Shown piece by piece: positions 1 through 10,320 of a stretch of DNA of 64,000 nucleotides (the first letter of the stretch is position 1; each line of letters begins with the position of its first letter). The position numbers were made by a program, and so were the translations under genes. Where the stretch lies: NCBI GenBank assembly GCA_037157565.1, contig JAZHRO010000036.1:15550501-15614500 (forward strand), in the 5' to 3' direction. Source of the stretch: Thalassia testudinum. Its lineage: Eukaryota; Streptophyta; Magnoliopsida; Alismatales; Hydrocharitaceae. The notes beneath the pieces are model-generated. The model did not search any database. It was not told the DNA's origin and saw only the letters and a list, made by a program, of their open reading frames with translations.

Positions 1-166
1 TTTGAGGTTCCTTACAATAAAGACCTAGACTCAAATAAATGAAAAAGACACACATCAGTAACTATCTGAACTTGTGTTTTGAACAGAGGCTTCAATCCAA
101 GATAGTCCTGAAATGTCAGTTTAAGCAATAAACATAATTTGGTGCATCAAAATAGAGGTGCTTACA
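1..166 (-). repeat. Element A 3' LTR, partial
   Basis: This stretch matches 25481-25645 nearly base for base and ends in the same CTTACA just before a C-rich polypurine-tract complement. In element orientation it is the start of the 3' LTR (TGTAAGC...). The rest lies outside the window, so the outer target duplication of A cannot be checked. Confidence 0.9.
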
Positions 167-300
167 TTCTCCCCCTTTTTGATGACAACAAAATTATAAT
201 TATGAATTTAAAAATAACTTTACAAAGTATCTCCCCCTTTTTGTTTCAACAAAAAGTAAACATGCTGCTGATTATTTCACAATTAACTCCCCCTTAAACA
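167..300 (-). promoter_or_regulatory. Element A multiple polypurine tracts
   Basis: Three CTCCCCCTT(TTT) blocks, at about 169-180, 231-242 and 287-295, read on the minus strand as AAAAAGGGGGAG-type polypurine tracts directly upstream of the 3' LTR. The tract next to the LTR would prime plus-strand DNA synthesis. Several copies in a row are a known Sirevirus hallmark. Confidence 0.8.
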
Positions 301-479
301 AGAAATATAAGCATAAATATAAGATCATGCATTGAGAGAGATAATAATATAAAACTGAATGAGATAATATTCATGCAACATCATAACAAAATGTCTAGAA
401 AAAATAACATATAAAAGAGTCTAGAAGATAAACTGATACATGACAAAAATAAACTAATACAAGCAAATATAACAACTAA
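301..479. other. AT-rich untranslated DNA of element A
   Basis: This is the 3' untranslated stretch between the polypurine tracts and the end of ORF3. I see no open frame or motif in it beyond AT-rich sequence. Confidence 0.6.
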
Positions 480-1920
480 TCATCTAGTGATTCCATAAAT
501 GCATCCATGGTGCTCTGAAGATCAGTATCTAGCTGAAGATCTAGTGAGTCTGATCTCTCAGAAGATGCAGGTTGACCAAGGCAAAGGTGTCGCTGAGCTG
601 ACGAATGTGGTGTTGAATGCTTGATGTCCTACGAGGAGGAGTGATCTGTTGGTCTACTGGTGGTGTTACTGGTGAAGCTGATGAAGTAGGAGGAAGAGAG
701 GGAGCTGCTACAGAAGGCATGGTAGTCGAACAACGAGGTCGAGGAGGTCAGTGAAGCTGCTGCTAAATGCTATGAACAGACTCTCCAAGTCTGTCCAAAA
801 ACTAACTCTGAGCATTCAGGTATTCTGATACCTGATGCTCGTGCCTCATCATCACCATGTCTGTCTCTCTCTGGCTATGCATCATCAAAGAAATACCAAC
901 TGTCACATCTTGAATAATGACAAAGTCCCTGCCTGAAATTTGTCTATCTAAGAGACTCCAATCCTGGTCGTAGAAGAATGGTGATGGTCTCCCTAGAGGT
1001 GGACATGTCGCAGTAAAGTGCTCATAAGGCAGGAATGGAGGAGGTACACTGGTCTACTCCTACTGCTGCTACTCCTGTGGTGCACCCTCGTCACGAGCTC
1101 CCTGTGCATGCTCCATCTTCGCATAAGTTAATTTATCAAAAATGGAGACATGAGTGATAAACTGTTTATGATTAATGTCCATGGGTACACTAAAATGGAG
1201 AAAGATATGAGACAGAAGTGTCCCGAAGTGGAAGGAGCTATTAGGTGGTTTACCCATGAGATAAAGAATCAAATGGTTCCAGTTGAGCCATTTGTTCTTC
1301 ATGAAGGCATAAAGGGTGATCAGCATTATACCAGGGCAGTTTTCAAAAGATGTGGACTTGAACATAAAGTTCCACAAGAAAACATGGTTCAGAAAGCAAG
1401 GCGAACGACGGAAAAAGGGTGACTTGGCAAGACAACCCAAGTCAAAATGAGAGGGAGTGAGCAGGGTCTCCATGATAGTATCAGACTGAGTTTGCTGATG
1501 CAACTCAAGAAAAGTAGGTCCAACAGAAGGACAGCCAAGAATCTCCGTCAAAACATCCACATTGACCAGAACTTCTATCCCATAGGTGTTCGAGGTCAAC
1601 TCGATGTTGGAGCCTTCACCTATATCTTTGAGATTGGCATAAAATAGGTGACAAGCCATGGGATCAACATCAGGAATGCGGCTATGTTTGGAACCTGCAT
1701 AAAAGTTCTGCTCAAACAAACGTAAAATTTGATTGTATACAAATTTCTCTCGGATCCCAGGGAAAATAGACTCGAAATAAATGAAATTAGTGGGTCTACC
1801 AATATGTGGAGAGAATTTCGCAAACAACGAGAAACGATCACGAGCGGCCTCGGTAATGAAAAAGCGATCGAAAGTATCATCACGATGGCTAGAAGAGCCT
1901 CGTGGACGTTTTGGTGCCAT
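480..1920 (-). pseudogene. Element A ORF3 (envelope-position ORF, plant-transposon-protein-like), broken
   Basis: The frame opens at the minus-strand ATG at 1918-1920 and stays open for 283 codons. It then runs on with stops to about 480, ending in a Ser/Pro/Gln-rich tail. It begins with a basic MAPKRPRG stretch. Residues about 85-130 include CHLFYANLKD and a later EVLVNVDVL stretch, resembling the putative plant transposon protein domain often seen in ORFs downstream of Sirevirus pol. Element B carries a decayed counterpart (LFFANLQEQEN) in the same place. The ORF sits where an envelope gene would lie, but no signal peptide or membrane anchor is visible, so an envelope function is not supported. 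Its role is unknown. Confidence 0.6.
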
Positions 1921-1929
1921 GATAAGGTG

Positions 1930-2860
1930 CTGGAAATCATGGTTAGTCGATCAAAAATGTTGACTGGTCGACCAAAAAAGAATTAGACGTTTGGTCGATC
2001 AACCAAGGGGTTTGGTCGACCAAAAGATTGTAGACCAGAAAAAAAGGCTGTTTGACAGATATAAACTCACGTATGCTACAAGATTTTGTAAGAAATAAAT
2101 ACAAAAACAAGATCAAACAAGTTAGATTAAGTCAAAGCACATTTTAAACACAAGAAAAATCCAAAGGGATGGATGTATTCAAGGTTTAGAATGTACCAAG
2201 ATCGAACCGAAGTTGGTCGATCAAAAGGAGGCCGGATGGTGGTCGTGCGAGGAGGTTGGAGTTGCGCGAGCATGGAGGTCACGAAGTCATGAGATGAAGG
2301 ACTTGACGATTAGGAACGCTCTTGCGAGGTTTAGTGCACGTTGACTCACACACAGAGGAGGGCATGTGAGAGGAGGTTGGAGCCGGCGGCGTTGGTCGAT
2401 CAGAGGAGAGTAGAAGGTGTGGGGTAGTGTTTGAGAGAAGTGGGGACCATTTATGATGGTTAAAAAATTGGGTTTAGGGGTAAAAATGAGGTGTTTTTAA
2501 AGAGAATGTGATTAGCAAAATAGGTAAATGCACTTAAGGCAACTAATCACATAGGTTGAAATGGTAAACGAAGATTGCGACCAGAAAACGAGGAAACAAG
2601 ATCGCAATCGCAAAGGTGAATCCGCCCAGTTTTGGTTGATCAAAATTTGATTTTGGTCAATCAAAACAAGAAATGATCGATCAAAATATGTATTTGGTCG
2701 ATCAGAGTTTGAAAGTTTGGAGGGAAAATTCCCGCCCGAACAGTTTGGTCGATCAAAAATTTTAGTTGATCGATCAAAAAGAGAGAACTGTGGAGGGAAA
2801 ATTTCGGCCATACAAATTCAAGTTTTGGTCGATCAAAACAATAGTTTTGATCGATCAATA
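1930..2860. repeat. Cluster of TTGGTCGATCAA-type palindromes in element A
   Basis: The near-palindrome TTGRTCGAYCAA recurs many times, at about 1945, 1967, 1992, 2013, 2215, 2394, 2635, 2673, 2696, 2744, 2768 and 2826-2858, among otherwise non-coding sequence between ORF3 and pol. The same motif recurs in the 5' LTR of A at 25226-25430 and is absent from B. Clustered palindromes in these regions are known for Sireviruses. Confidence 0.85.
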
Positions 2861-2881
2861 TAGTAAAAAGAGTTAATTTTT

Positions 2882-2993
2882 AGGCGATTTAATTAAGCTC
2901 TTTTAATCTAGATAAGCCTAATGAATGACAAATTTTTTTAGGCCATTTAATTAAGCTCTTTTAATCTAGATAAGCCTAATGAATGACAAATTT
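2882..2993. repeat. 58-bp tandem duplication at the end of element A pol
   Basis: Two adjacent copies (2882-2939 and 2940-2993) share an almost identical run around TTTAATTAAGCTC. The right copy holds the last pol codons (RLKELN then stop at 2947-2949), so the duplication repeats the end of pol together with its stop. Confidence 0.9.
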
Positions 2994-4540
2994 GATTAAA
3001 CCTATCTTTTGATAAAGGTTTTGTGAATATATCGACTAGCTATTTTTCTGTGTTAATAAATTCTAAGTTGATATCCCCTTTTAAGACATAATCTCTAAGA
3101 AAGTGATGTCTAATATCAATATGTTTTGTCCTAGAGTGTTGTATTGGATTCTTGGATAAGTTGATTGCACTAGTTTTGTCACACAAGATTTTGTTTTTTT
3201 TAAAGGTTAATCCAAAATCTTTTAAAGTCTGTTTTATCCACAATAGTTGTGAACATGCTAAGGATGCTGCTACATATTCTGCTTTAGTTGTGGATAGAGA
3301 TACAGTATTTTGTTTTCTAGAGAACCAAGAGACTAGGGAATTTCCGAGAAATTGACAAGTTCCACTAGTACTCTTTCGGTCTGTGAAGCTACCCGCATAG
3401 TCAGCATCACAAAAGGAATATAATTCCAAAGTGTCTGACTTCAGATAGAAGAGTCCTAAGTCTTGTATGTTATTTAGATATCTAAGGATTCTTTTAACAG
3501 CATTCAGATGTGATTTCTTAGGGTTTACTTGAAAATGAGCACATAAACAAGTGCAAAATAGAATGTCAGGTCTACTTGCAGTTAAGTATAATAGAGAACC
3601 TATCATGCTCCTATAAAGTTTTTGATCTGCTGACTTACCTGTATCGTTAGTTTTTAATTGGGTAGAAGTTGCCATCGGTGTTTCTTTGTCTTTGACTTTG
3701 TCCATTGAGAATTTCTTCAATATCTCTACTGCGTATTTTATTTGAGATATGAAGATTCCAGAGGATAGTTGATCAATCTGAAGACCTAGGAAGAACTTAA
3801 GTTCTCCCACCATACTCATCTCAAATTGATCCTGCATAACTTTTGCAAATTCTTGGCAAAGTAGATCATTAGTAGCACCAAAAATAATATCTACATATAT
3901 TTGAATTATTAGGTCATTTTGTTTTCTTTTTGTAAATAAAGTTGGATTGATTTGACCAATTTTAAACTCATTGTCAATTAAGTATGTTTTTAATCTTTCA
4001 CACCAAGCTCATGGAGCTTGTTTTAATCCATACAGTGCTTTATTTAATTAGTATACATGTTCAAGATGATTTGGATCTTCAAATCCTGGAGATTTTTTAA
4101 CAAAGACTTCCTCCTTAATGAATCCATTTAAAAAGGCACTTTTGACATCCATTTGGAAAAGCTTGAATTCCGTATGGGCTTCAAAAGCTAGCAATATTCT
4201 AATAGCTTCAAGTCGGGCAACAGGTGCATATGTTTCGTCAAAATCTATTCCTTCCTCTTGATTATATCCTTGAGCCACGAGTCTAGCTTTATTTCTAACT
4301 ACATGTCCTGATTCATCTACATGTCTTGATTCATCAAGTTTGTTCCTAAAAATCCACTTGGTTCCAATAATAGTTTGTTGCTTAGGTTTTGGAACAAGTT
4401 CCCATACTTGATTTTTCTTGAATTGATTTAGCTCATCTTCCATAGCAATAATCTAGTAATTATCTAAGAAGGCTTTCATAATATTTTTAGGTTATACTTA
4501 AGATACAAAAGCTATAAAAGCTAATGTGTTCAGGGAAGAT
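2947..4540 (-). pseudogene. Element A pol: reverse transcriptase and RNase H half, broken
   Basis: From right to left the minus strand reads the copia RT start ([43 protein letters not shown] split over 4440-4240), then [23 protein letters not shown], the catalytic loop, MVGELKFFLGLQI, the RNase H blocks SFCDADYAG and STTKAEYVA, and the terminal VDIFTKPL. The catalytic YVDD reads YVD followed directly by IIFG near 3885-3900, so one Asp codon is missing in frame. Stops occur after EHVY near 4048 and after NTEK at 3040-3042. A duplicated [12 protein letters not shown] stretch lies near 4310. The left end is the natural pol C-terminus. The right end is the B insertion point. Confidence 0.9.
4536..4540. 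repeat. Target-site duplication AAGAT, left copy (element B into A)
   Basis: AAGAT lies directly before the TGTAGGATCT start of the B LTR. The second copy at 21599-21603 directly follows the other LTR. Five bases is the usual copia duplication length. Confidence 0.95.
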
Positions 4541-5097
4541 TGTAGGATCTGTAAATCACAAGCACACTAGAAGGGGGGGATAAATAGTGTGGTAAAAAAA
4601 AAAATGGAAGACAAATCAAATCACAAAATGCACAAGATATATAGTGGTCCCCCTCACTTGGGTGCTCCACTACCTAGGTCTCCCGACTTAGGATTTTTAA
4701 CCCGATTCCCTCAACTTGGAGGGAATCAATTTACTAAAACCTGAGGCAATTAACGGGTTACCTCAACCTAATTACAAGATATTGAAAAGAAATAAAGATA
4801 CAGGTGCAGGCAAAATACAAATAAAAGCTTATAACTAATCCCTAAGTCTCCAACAATTATATTGCTTAATTTGAATATGTAAATTAATCTAACGAGAAAA
4901 TTAAGGCGTAAAACAAACGAATTTTTCAGAGAAGAACATGATCGCCTTGAAGACTTGTTGCAAGTGGAGAATGGCCTTGAGAGAATTGCAACAAGACAAG
5001 CTCTTTTGCAGCTAGTAATTTTAGAAATGAAGGTGTAGGCAATGATAGAATTTTTTTTTGGATTCTTGGTTGTGTGAAAAAGACACTCAAGGAGTGC

Positions 5098-5106
5098 TTA
5101 TATAAC
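5098..5106 (-). promoter_or_regulatory. TATA box of element B 3' LTR
   Basis: The minus strand reads GGTTATATAAGCAC, in the orientation expected for LTR transcription. The right LTR has the same sequence at 20837-20846. Confidence 0.6.
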
Positions 5107-5209
5107 CCACTAAGCACCTTCCCTATGATTACTAGCCGTTAGGGGTAATTTGGGAAGATTAAGGTTAGATTTAATTGCAAAATAGCCATTCAGATTGGTC
5201 GCAACGGTT

Positions 5210-5560
5210 AGTTGGTACCGGTACTAGACTTTTGGTTCCAGTACTGACTGCCTACTGTCAGCCCAACTAAGTCACCAGGTATCGGTACTCATGATTAGTA
5301 CCGGTACTTGTGACTCACAGATTTGAGTCCAGTGATCTACATGTACTAGTACTAGTGATTAGTACACATGTACCGGTACTAGTGATTAGTACCGGTACTT
5401 GTAAGGTCCAGGCAAAAACCAATTACACAAACTGTGACCACTTGGTACTGGTACTCAAGATGAGTATTGGTACTTGTTGTTCACAGTTTGGGACTTAGGC
5501 CCAAACTTGTGCCTAGCATGTACCGGTAATTATGACTAGTACTGGTACTTGCTACAAGTA
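5210..5560. repeat. Cluster of AGTACCGGTACT palindromes in element B LTR
   Basis: The 12-bp palindrome and close variants (GTACTAGTAC, GTATCGGTACT, GTACTGGTACT) occur about ten times. Related clusters lie in the other LTR (20985-21240) and in the internal 3' region (7755-7925). The repeats explain much of the length difference between the two LTRs. Confidence 0.9.
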
Positions 5561-5918
5561 CCACATTTTGTAAGTGTAAATCAATTTTTAGAGAAATCCA
5601 ACCTACTCTAAATGACTTGATTTTGAAAAAATCGATTTTGAGTTTTGAAACGAGTGAATGAACGATTTTCTGAGCCCTAATTATCTCTATTTTGATTTTA
5701 ACTCCTAGATTCTATTTTACTTGTTAGGAGACATATAAAGATTCTAAAAAATAATTAATACAATAAAAACTAGTCTTCTAATCTTCTTCCTTCATATGCA
5801 ATCTTTTTGCTTGCCTTGATAGGTTCTTTTGACCTGTAATACATCATAAACACATTAGATTTAAACATGATTTTGTTAACACCAAAACACAGAAGAGAGA
5901 TGGAACTAGGTTCTAACA

Positions 5919-6288
5919 ATCTCCCCCTTTTTGGTGTTGACAAAATAAACAAGATAATACTTATATTTAAAACTAAATAGAGACTTAATAAGAGAAGAAT
6001 AAAAAACTCCACAAGGAGTGAAAAACCTCTCCCTCAACCTAAGCTCTCCCTATTTTAAATATGAATTATCAATCATTTCTCCCCCTTTTTGTCAAGTAGG
6101 CAAGAAGATGAGCAAATAGTAAAAATGAAGCATAACATGATACATGAATAAGCAACAATTTCTCATAAACAAACAAAGCATGAATCATAACATGATAAAG
6201 TTCATTAAGATAAGTCTTGAAACAAACTTAACACATAATTGTCTGAAAAGTCATACAAATTTAATAAGCAACAAAAATGAAAAGTAAG
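5919..6288 (-). promoter_or_regulatory. Element B polypurine tracts and 3' untranslated stretch
   Basis: ATCTCCCCCTTTTTGG directly follows the LTR, and a second CTCCCCCTTTTT lies near 6079-6091. On the minus strand these are polypurine tracts, so B shares the multiple-tract arrangement of A. The rest is AT-rich with no frame. Confidence 0.8.
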
Positions 6289-7669
6289 CTAATTTTTAGG
6301 ACGTTTTCTAATTAGCTTTTGCACATGTCCATCATCATCATTGTCGTCATCATCATTGTCTTCATCATCATCGTTGTCGTCCTCATCTTCATCTTCATCA
6401 CCACTTTCTTCATAAGAAACTTCTTCATCTTCCATGTCTTCTTCTTCATCATCATCATCATGAAGAACAGGATCTTCTTCTGCCATTGAAACATGAGATG
6501 GATCTTGAAAATGCTTCTGCCTTCTTTCACTGTACTCTTGAGGTGCATTTGGTTGAGTCCACTTCCTTTGTTTAGGTTGTTGAGTGGAAGAAGTGACATG
6601 GGAGGACTCAATAAAAGAGAAAGATCATGGAATTTGCGTTCCATGTGACGGAAGGCAAAATTCAGATTGGTTAAATTTTGACCAATGTAGTTGAAGGTAT
6701 TTATCAAATTAGGATCAGTTCTAGACACATTAGATAGATTTACTCAAGGTGTTTCTACTTCTAAATATGGGTAGGTTATAGGAATGAAAGTGGAGGATGA
6801 TTCAGGAGGTGGATGAGAAGAAGATTGAGCATTTGGATCAACTTCTTCTTCGTCATCATTGAAGGATTCCTCTCTAGCAGGTTTCACTCCCATTTTTCAG
6901 AGAGTGGACCATTTAAAATAGACCACTTTTCTGAGAGGAGTAAAATTAGAGAGGTCAATTTATTTTTATGAAGAATGTGTGACACCAAAATATCCAATGG
7001 TAAAGCTGATGCATGGTAATAGGATCCAAGAAAGTGAATGAAAACTGTATTCCAATTGACCAGAAAACTCATAATGATAACATAAATCAAAGGTAAAATA
7101 TCAACAGGTATTTTGTAAAACCCTGAATTTTTAGCCCTTAAATTCCATGCTAAGATATGAAAAAGGACACGAGCAAAAAGGGTCATATTTGGGCCAACCA
7201 ATGCTTTGCCCTGACAGTTAGGGAGCAAAAGAGTTTCATGGATTTTATGAGTAGGAAATTGCTCCTTAAGTGTGCTAAATGCATGACCTTCATTAGGACA
7301 TTTAGTAATGGTTGATAAGAATTTAGGTGTGATGATGATTTTCTGACTGAAAACATTTGTTGTTAAGACAAGATGACCTCAGTTTTCTTGTTCTTGGAGG
7401 TTAGCAAAGAATAGACAATTAACATCAAAGTATACTCCAGGAACATCAGCAAAGAATGATTCATCAAAGAAATGCATAAGTTTCTATTCTAAAAGGCGAG
7501 TGGTAAAACTAAAGAGTTGAAGAGAGAAATCTTTCCACTCAACTGGCCTACAATGATGGAGTTTTAGTCCTTTATATCAATCAAATTTTGACTTAACATC
7601 GTCATTAATGCGAAACTTCTGAAAAGCATCTTGAGGTGCTTTTCCCTTACTTTTTGATTTAAGTGCCAT
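6289..7669 (-). pseudogene. Element B ORF3 remnant with acidic tail
   Basis: A minus-strand ATG at 7667-7669 opens a frame starting MALKSKSKGK. The frame can be read through several stops to about 6884. It includes LFFANLQEQEN, matching LFYANLKDIGEG of the A ORF3, and a hydrophobic FARVLFHILAW segment. After at least one frame change the product ends in a tail of Asp and Glu (DDDDEEEDMEDEE and similar) closing at 6289. The equal position in A and B shows a shared Sirevirus ORF3. Its function is unknown. Confidence 0.55.
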
Positions 7670-7754
7670 CTGTAATAAGGAATAGGAAAATGATTAGAAA
7701 TATAGACAATTTCCTTTCATGTGTTTGTACCAAAAAAAACACATTTAAGCCTGC

Positions 7755-7925
7755 ATGTACCAGTACTAATGATTGGTATCGGTACTGGTTGGTTTCTATT
7801 CCAACCAGGAATTTGAGCTAGTACCGGTACTCCTCTTTAGTACCGGTACCTGCTTACTAAAGCAGGCACTGTTGCGCCAAGCTAGTACCAGTACCAGTGA
7901 TGAGTACCGGTACCACCTGGTACCT
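7755..7925. repeat. Internal AGTACCGGTACT palindrome cluster of element B
   Basis: Several AGTACCGGTAC variants lie between ORF3 and the end of pol, in a place equivalent to the 1930-2860 cluster of element A. They match the LTR cluster of B, not that of A. Confidence 0.85.
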
Positions 7926-8404
7926 GACATGAATGGAGTGCAGTAGCAGAAAAGGTTTTGAGAGAAGGAATAACAAGATGCAAGATGATTCAAAGAAGCA
8001 CGAAATGCTAAGAAGAAAAAAGTTTACCTAGAGTTGAGGCTTGGAGATGATCTATTTCTTCTTGGCAAGGGCTTGAAGAGGCTCTTGTGAAGAGAGCTAG
8101 GGTTTGCAAGTGACAAAATGAGGCAAGTGTTTGCACTTGGCCTCTTTTATATGGGATGGTCATGTACTAGTCACATAACCACTTAAGTGGTTGAAAGAAA
8201 TGAAATTGACAACTTAGGTGTTGAAAAAATAATGTAGTCAACAACCTAAGTTAAGCAACCATATTGCAAACAACACCATGATATTTCCAGACATATGAAA
8301 ATATTATGATTTACCCCTTTTTCTTTAAAAAAAATGTCGGTAAATTGTAGTCAGACCATCAGAGATTTTTATAAATACAAACAAGTTCCATAAAAATCAA
8401 CTTA
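7926..8404. other. Non-coding DNA between ORF3 and pol of element B
   Basis: This stretch is AT-rich and contains no recognisable frame. It corresponds to the ORF3 leader. Confidence 0.5.
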
Positions 8405-8633
8405 TTAATTTTGAATCTCTTTTATTGTACAAAGCCCTAATTTTCTTCTTATAAAGCAGAATCTTTCTACTGCAAGAGGTTTTGTAAAGATGTTTGCCAA
8501 TTGGTTTTGTGTGTCAATGAATTCTAATTGAATTGATCCTTGAAGCACATTATCTCTAAGAAAATGATGTCTAACATCTATGTACTTGGTACGTGAATGA
8601 TGAATCAGATTTTTGGATAAATTTATTGCGCCT
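8405..8633 (-). pseudogene. Element B RNase H C-terminal piece, left of the C insertion
   Basis: Reading leftwards, the minus strand gives AINLSKNLIHHSRTKYID, then LEFIDTQNQLANIFTKPLA, and ends at stop 8405-8407. This is the end of copia RNase H. The upstream half (KILCDNIG) lies at 15885 onward, so C inserted inside the codons joining CDNIG and AINLSKN. Confidence 0.9.
8629..8633. repeat. Target-site duplication CGCCT, left copy (element C into B)
   Basis: CGCCT precedes the TGTTGAACG start of element C and is repeated at 15885-15889 after its right LTR. Confidence 0.9.
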
Positions 8634-9268
8634 TGTTGAACGTGTTTTGCGAATCGCTACGCTTTCGTGTTTGGTTTCGGAAAACCTGTCGTTGTAGTTC
8701 GAAAGCGAAGAATTCGTGTTCAACAAATAAAATTTATACCGAAAAGAATTCCGGGTCGAACACAAGGAGGCTACGTTGATCTATATTCGCAATTATATTT
8801 TTCTAAGATTTTTTTTTTGTTAAGCAAGGCGATATAATTACAATGGAGCTATCAAACTATAAGAGAGAGAGAGAGAAAGAGAACATGCATTCAATATTCC
8901 AATTATTTATAAAAGTTACACTAGAATGCGGAAAATCAATTACACTATAAAGCAGGAAAATTCTACACTAGAAAAGCTGTAAATAAGAATGGGAGAGAGA
9001 ATTTATCCTCCTCGACGATTGCTTGGAGGACGAGCCGGACGGGACGACACCTAGACGAAGGAGAACGAAGCAGGACGAAGGAGGACGAAGCAGAAGAACG
9101 GGAATGGAGCAGCACATCGTTGTCGTCGCGGGATCCACTTCCGAAGGGGAATGAAAATTGGACTTTATCTCGCAAGAAGCATCCCGGGTGTGGGACAAGC
9201 TTCTTTTGAGCTTTGGAGGGGTAGAGAGGAGAAAGAAGGGATGAGAATTTCGTATGGAGAGGGTCTCC

Positions 9269-9276
9269 ATTTATAG
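9269..9276 (-). promoter_or_regulatory. TATA box of element C LTR
   Basis: The minus strand reads GCTATAAATGGAGACC. The other LTR has CTATAAAAGGAGACC at 14858-14867. Orientation agrees with that of the element. Confidence 0.6.
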
Positions 9277-9332
9277 CTGCAAGGAGTGAGAGCAAAATGG
9301 ACATTATAACTTCAAAATAATAAAAGAGGGGT

Positions 9333-9362
9333 CTTTAGTGACGGATAAATCCGTCACTAAAG
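9333..9362. repeat. Perfect 14-bp-arm hairpin in element C LTR
   Basis: The arm CTTTAGTGACGGAT and its reverse complement are separated by AA only. The same perfect inverted repeat is kept in the right LTR at 14924-14953. Confidence 0.95.
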
Positions 9363-9446
9363 CCCCGACGTGGGCGTCGCCTCTGCGCCCACGCGCGCCT
9401 CCTCGGCTGCCTGCTCCTCAACGCCTGTTCACATCCAGCGCTTTTC

Positions 9447-9474
9447 AGCCGTCCGATCGCGAGATCGGACGGCT
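9447..9474. repeat. Perfect 12-bp-arm hairpin in element C LTR
   Basis: The arm AGCCGTCCGATC is followed by loop GCGA and the exact reverse complement. Element D has a related hairpin at 56352-56379 with an 11-bp arm. The right LTR of C has a decayed copy near 15037-15064. Confidence 0.95.
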
Positions 9475-9615
9475 TAGATCACGTCCGCGCCCGCTGCGTT
9501 GCACGCCCCCGCGCGTCTGATTGCACATTGGATTGCGCGTCGACGCTATCGGGCGCACGCGGCCGTCCGATCTCCATCCGACGCTCCACCCGCGCCCAAT
9601 CGCTCGCGCCCTCCA

Positions 9616-9686
9616 GCGCCTCGCTGCGAATCGAACCCGCACCTCGCGCTCGCGATAGCGCGCTCGACCACTACGCTATGGGGCGC
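9616..9686 (-). other. tRNA-like segment in element C LTR (left copy)
   Basis: On the minus strand these 71 nt start GCGCCCC and end GAGGCGC, which pair at six of seven positions. They contain an A-box-like TAGCGTAGTGG (9668-9678), a four-pair D stem (GCGT with GCGC, one G-T) and a B-box-like GGTTCGATTCG (9627-9637) at tRNA spacing. The anticodon arm is poor and the T arm is irregular, so this is not called as a working tRNA gene. The right LTR copy is at 15219-15289. Confidence 0.5.
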
Positions 9687-9725
9687 GGATGGTCGAGCGG
9701 GCGCTTTTAATTGTGAGCGCCCACA

Positions 9726-9749
9726 GCCGTTGGATTAAGATCCAACGGC
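9726..9749. repeat. Perfect 10-bp-arm hairpin in element C LTR
   Basis: The arm GCCGTTGGAT, loop TAAG and the exact reverse complement form the third strong hairpin in this LTR. The right LTR copy is partly decayed. Confidence 0.95.
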
Positions 9750-10282
9750 AGAGACCAATCGGGCACGGGGCTTTCACAAGACGCAAGCGGCCGTTTGGGT
9801 GGCTGAGATGGCTCCACGTGGCACTATCTTGGCCGTCCATCTTCTGGAAGTTGTAGATGGTGCCACGGATGTCGGATTGACTCGATTTTTGTGTCGTTGG
9901 GCTGCGATCGTCGATCCGAATTCATCTGTGTGGTCGGATTTATCATCTGAAGTGTGGATTTACACCATCCTGGCCCTTGATCTTCTAGGGTTCCCGGGTC
10001 ACTATCTGATGCTACGGATGCTTGATTAGGGCGATCTTGGAGTCGTTGAACTCCAATCGTCTCCCTGATCACATCCATACGGTTGGATCTTTGATCCGAG
10101 GCCCTGATAAAATATTTTCCGTGTCCAAGCACATAAAAGGAGGCAATTAACCTCCATTTTATTCAAAGTATTCTAAATGCAAGATGATGCATGTAATGCA
10201 ATATTTATATCATGAAATGCAATCCTATGCTTAAGAACATGCATAAATAGACATCTTAAGTAGCATAAATGTGTTTACATCA

Positions 10283-10320
10283 TACCCCCATGCCTATCTT
10301 TTGCCAGTCCCTAGCAAAAA
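10283..10320 (-). promoter_or_regulatory. Element C polypurine tract with adjoining hairpin
   Basis: Directly inside the 3' LTR the plus strand reads TACCCCCATGCCTA, a G-rich tract on the element strand. It is followed by an inverted repeat with arm TTTTGCCAG, loop TCC and arm CTAGCAAAA (10299-10319). The one imperfect pair becomes G-U in element-sense RNA. Similar blocks lie at 11501-11540, 43493-43528 and 45005-45041. Confidence 0.7.

Larger units (their letters stand above)
4541..5918 (-). repeat. Element B 3' LTR
   Basis: The LTR starts TGTAGGATCT and ends GGTTCTAACA. It pairs with 20283-21598. It carries an AGTACCGGTACT palindrome cluster at about 5210-5560, part of which is missing from the right copy, and a TATA-like TTATATAA near 5098-5106 on the minus strand. 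Confidence 0.95.
8634..10282 (-). repeat. Element C 3' LTR (full length)
   Basis: This 1,649-bp LTR runs from TGTTGAACG to TTTACATCA. It has a GC-rich middle (about 9350-9720) with long perfect hairpins and a tRNA-like segment. The right LTR lacks about 326 bp corresponding to roughly 8740-9068. The terminal CA reads AA in the right copy. Confidence 0.92.

Noticed and set aside
6289..6728. A separate gene for an Asp/Glu-rich protein
   Set aside because: It lies in phase with simple GAT/GAA repeats at the end of the B ORF3 remnant and looks like that protein's tail.
9616..9686. A true tRNA gene
   Set aside because: The anticodon arm does not form properly and the T arm is irregular; I report it only as tRNA-like.
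9338..9738. Several overlapping Arg/Pro-rich frames in the GC-rich part of the C LTR
   Set aside because: They follow base composition, have no known motifs and are not kept as frames in the other LTR copy (14845-15313).
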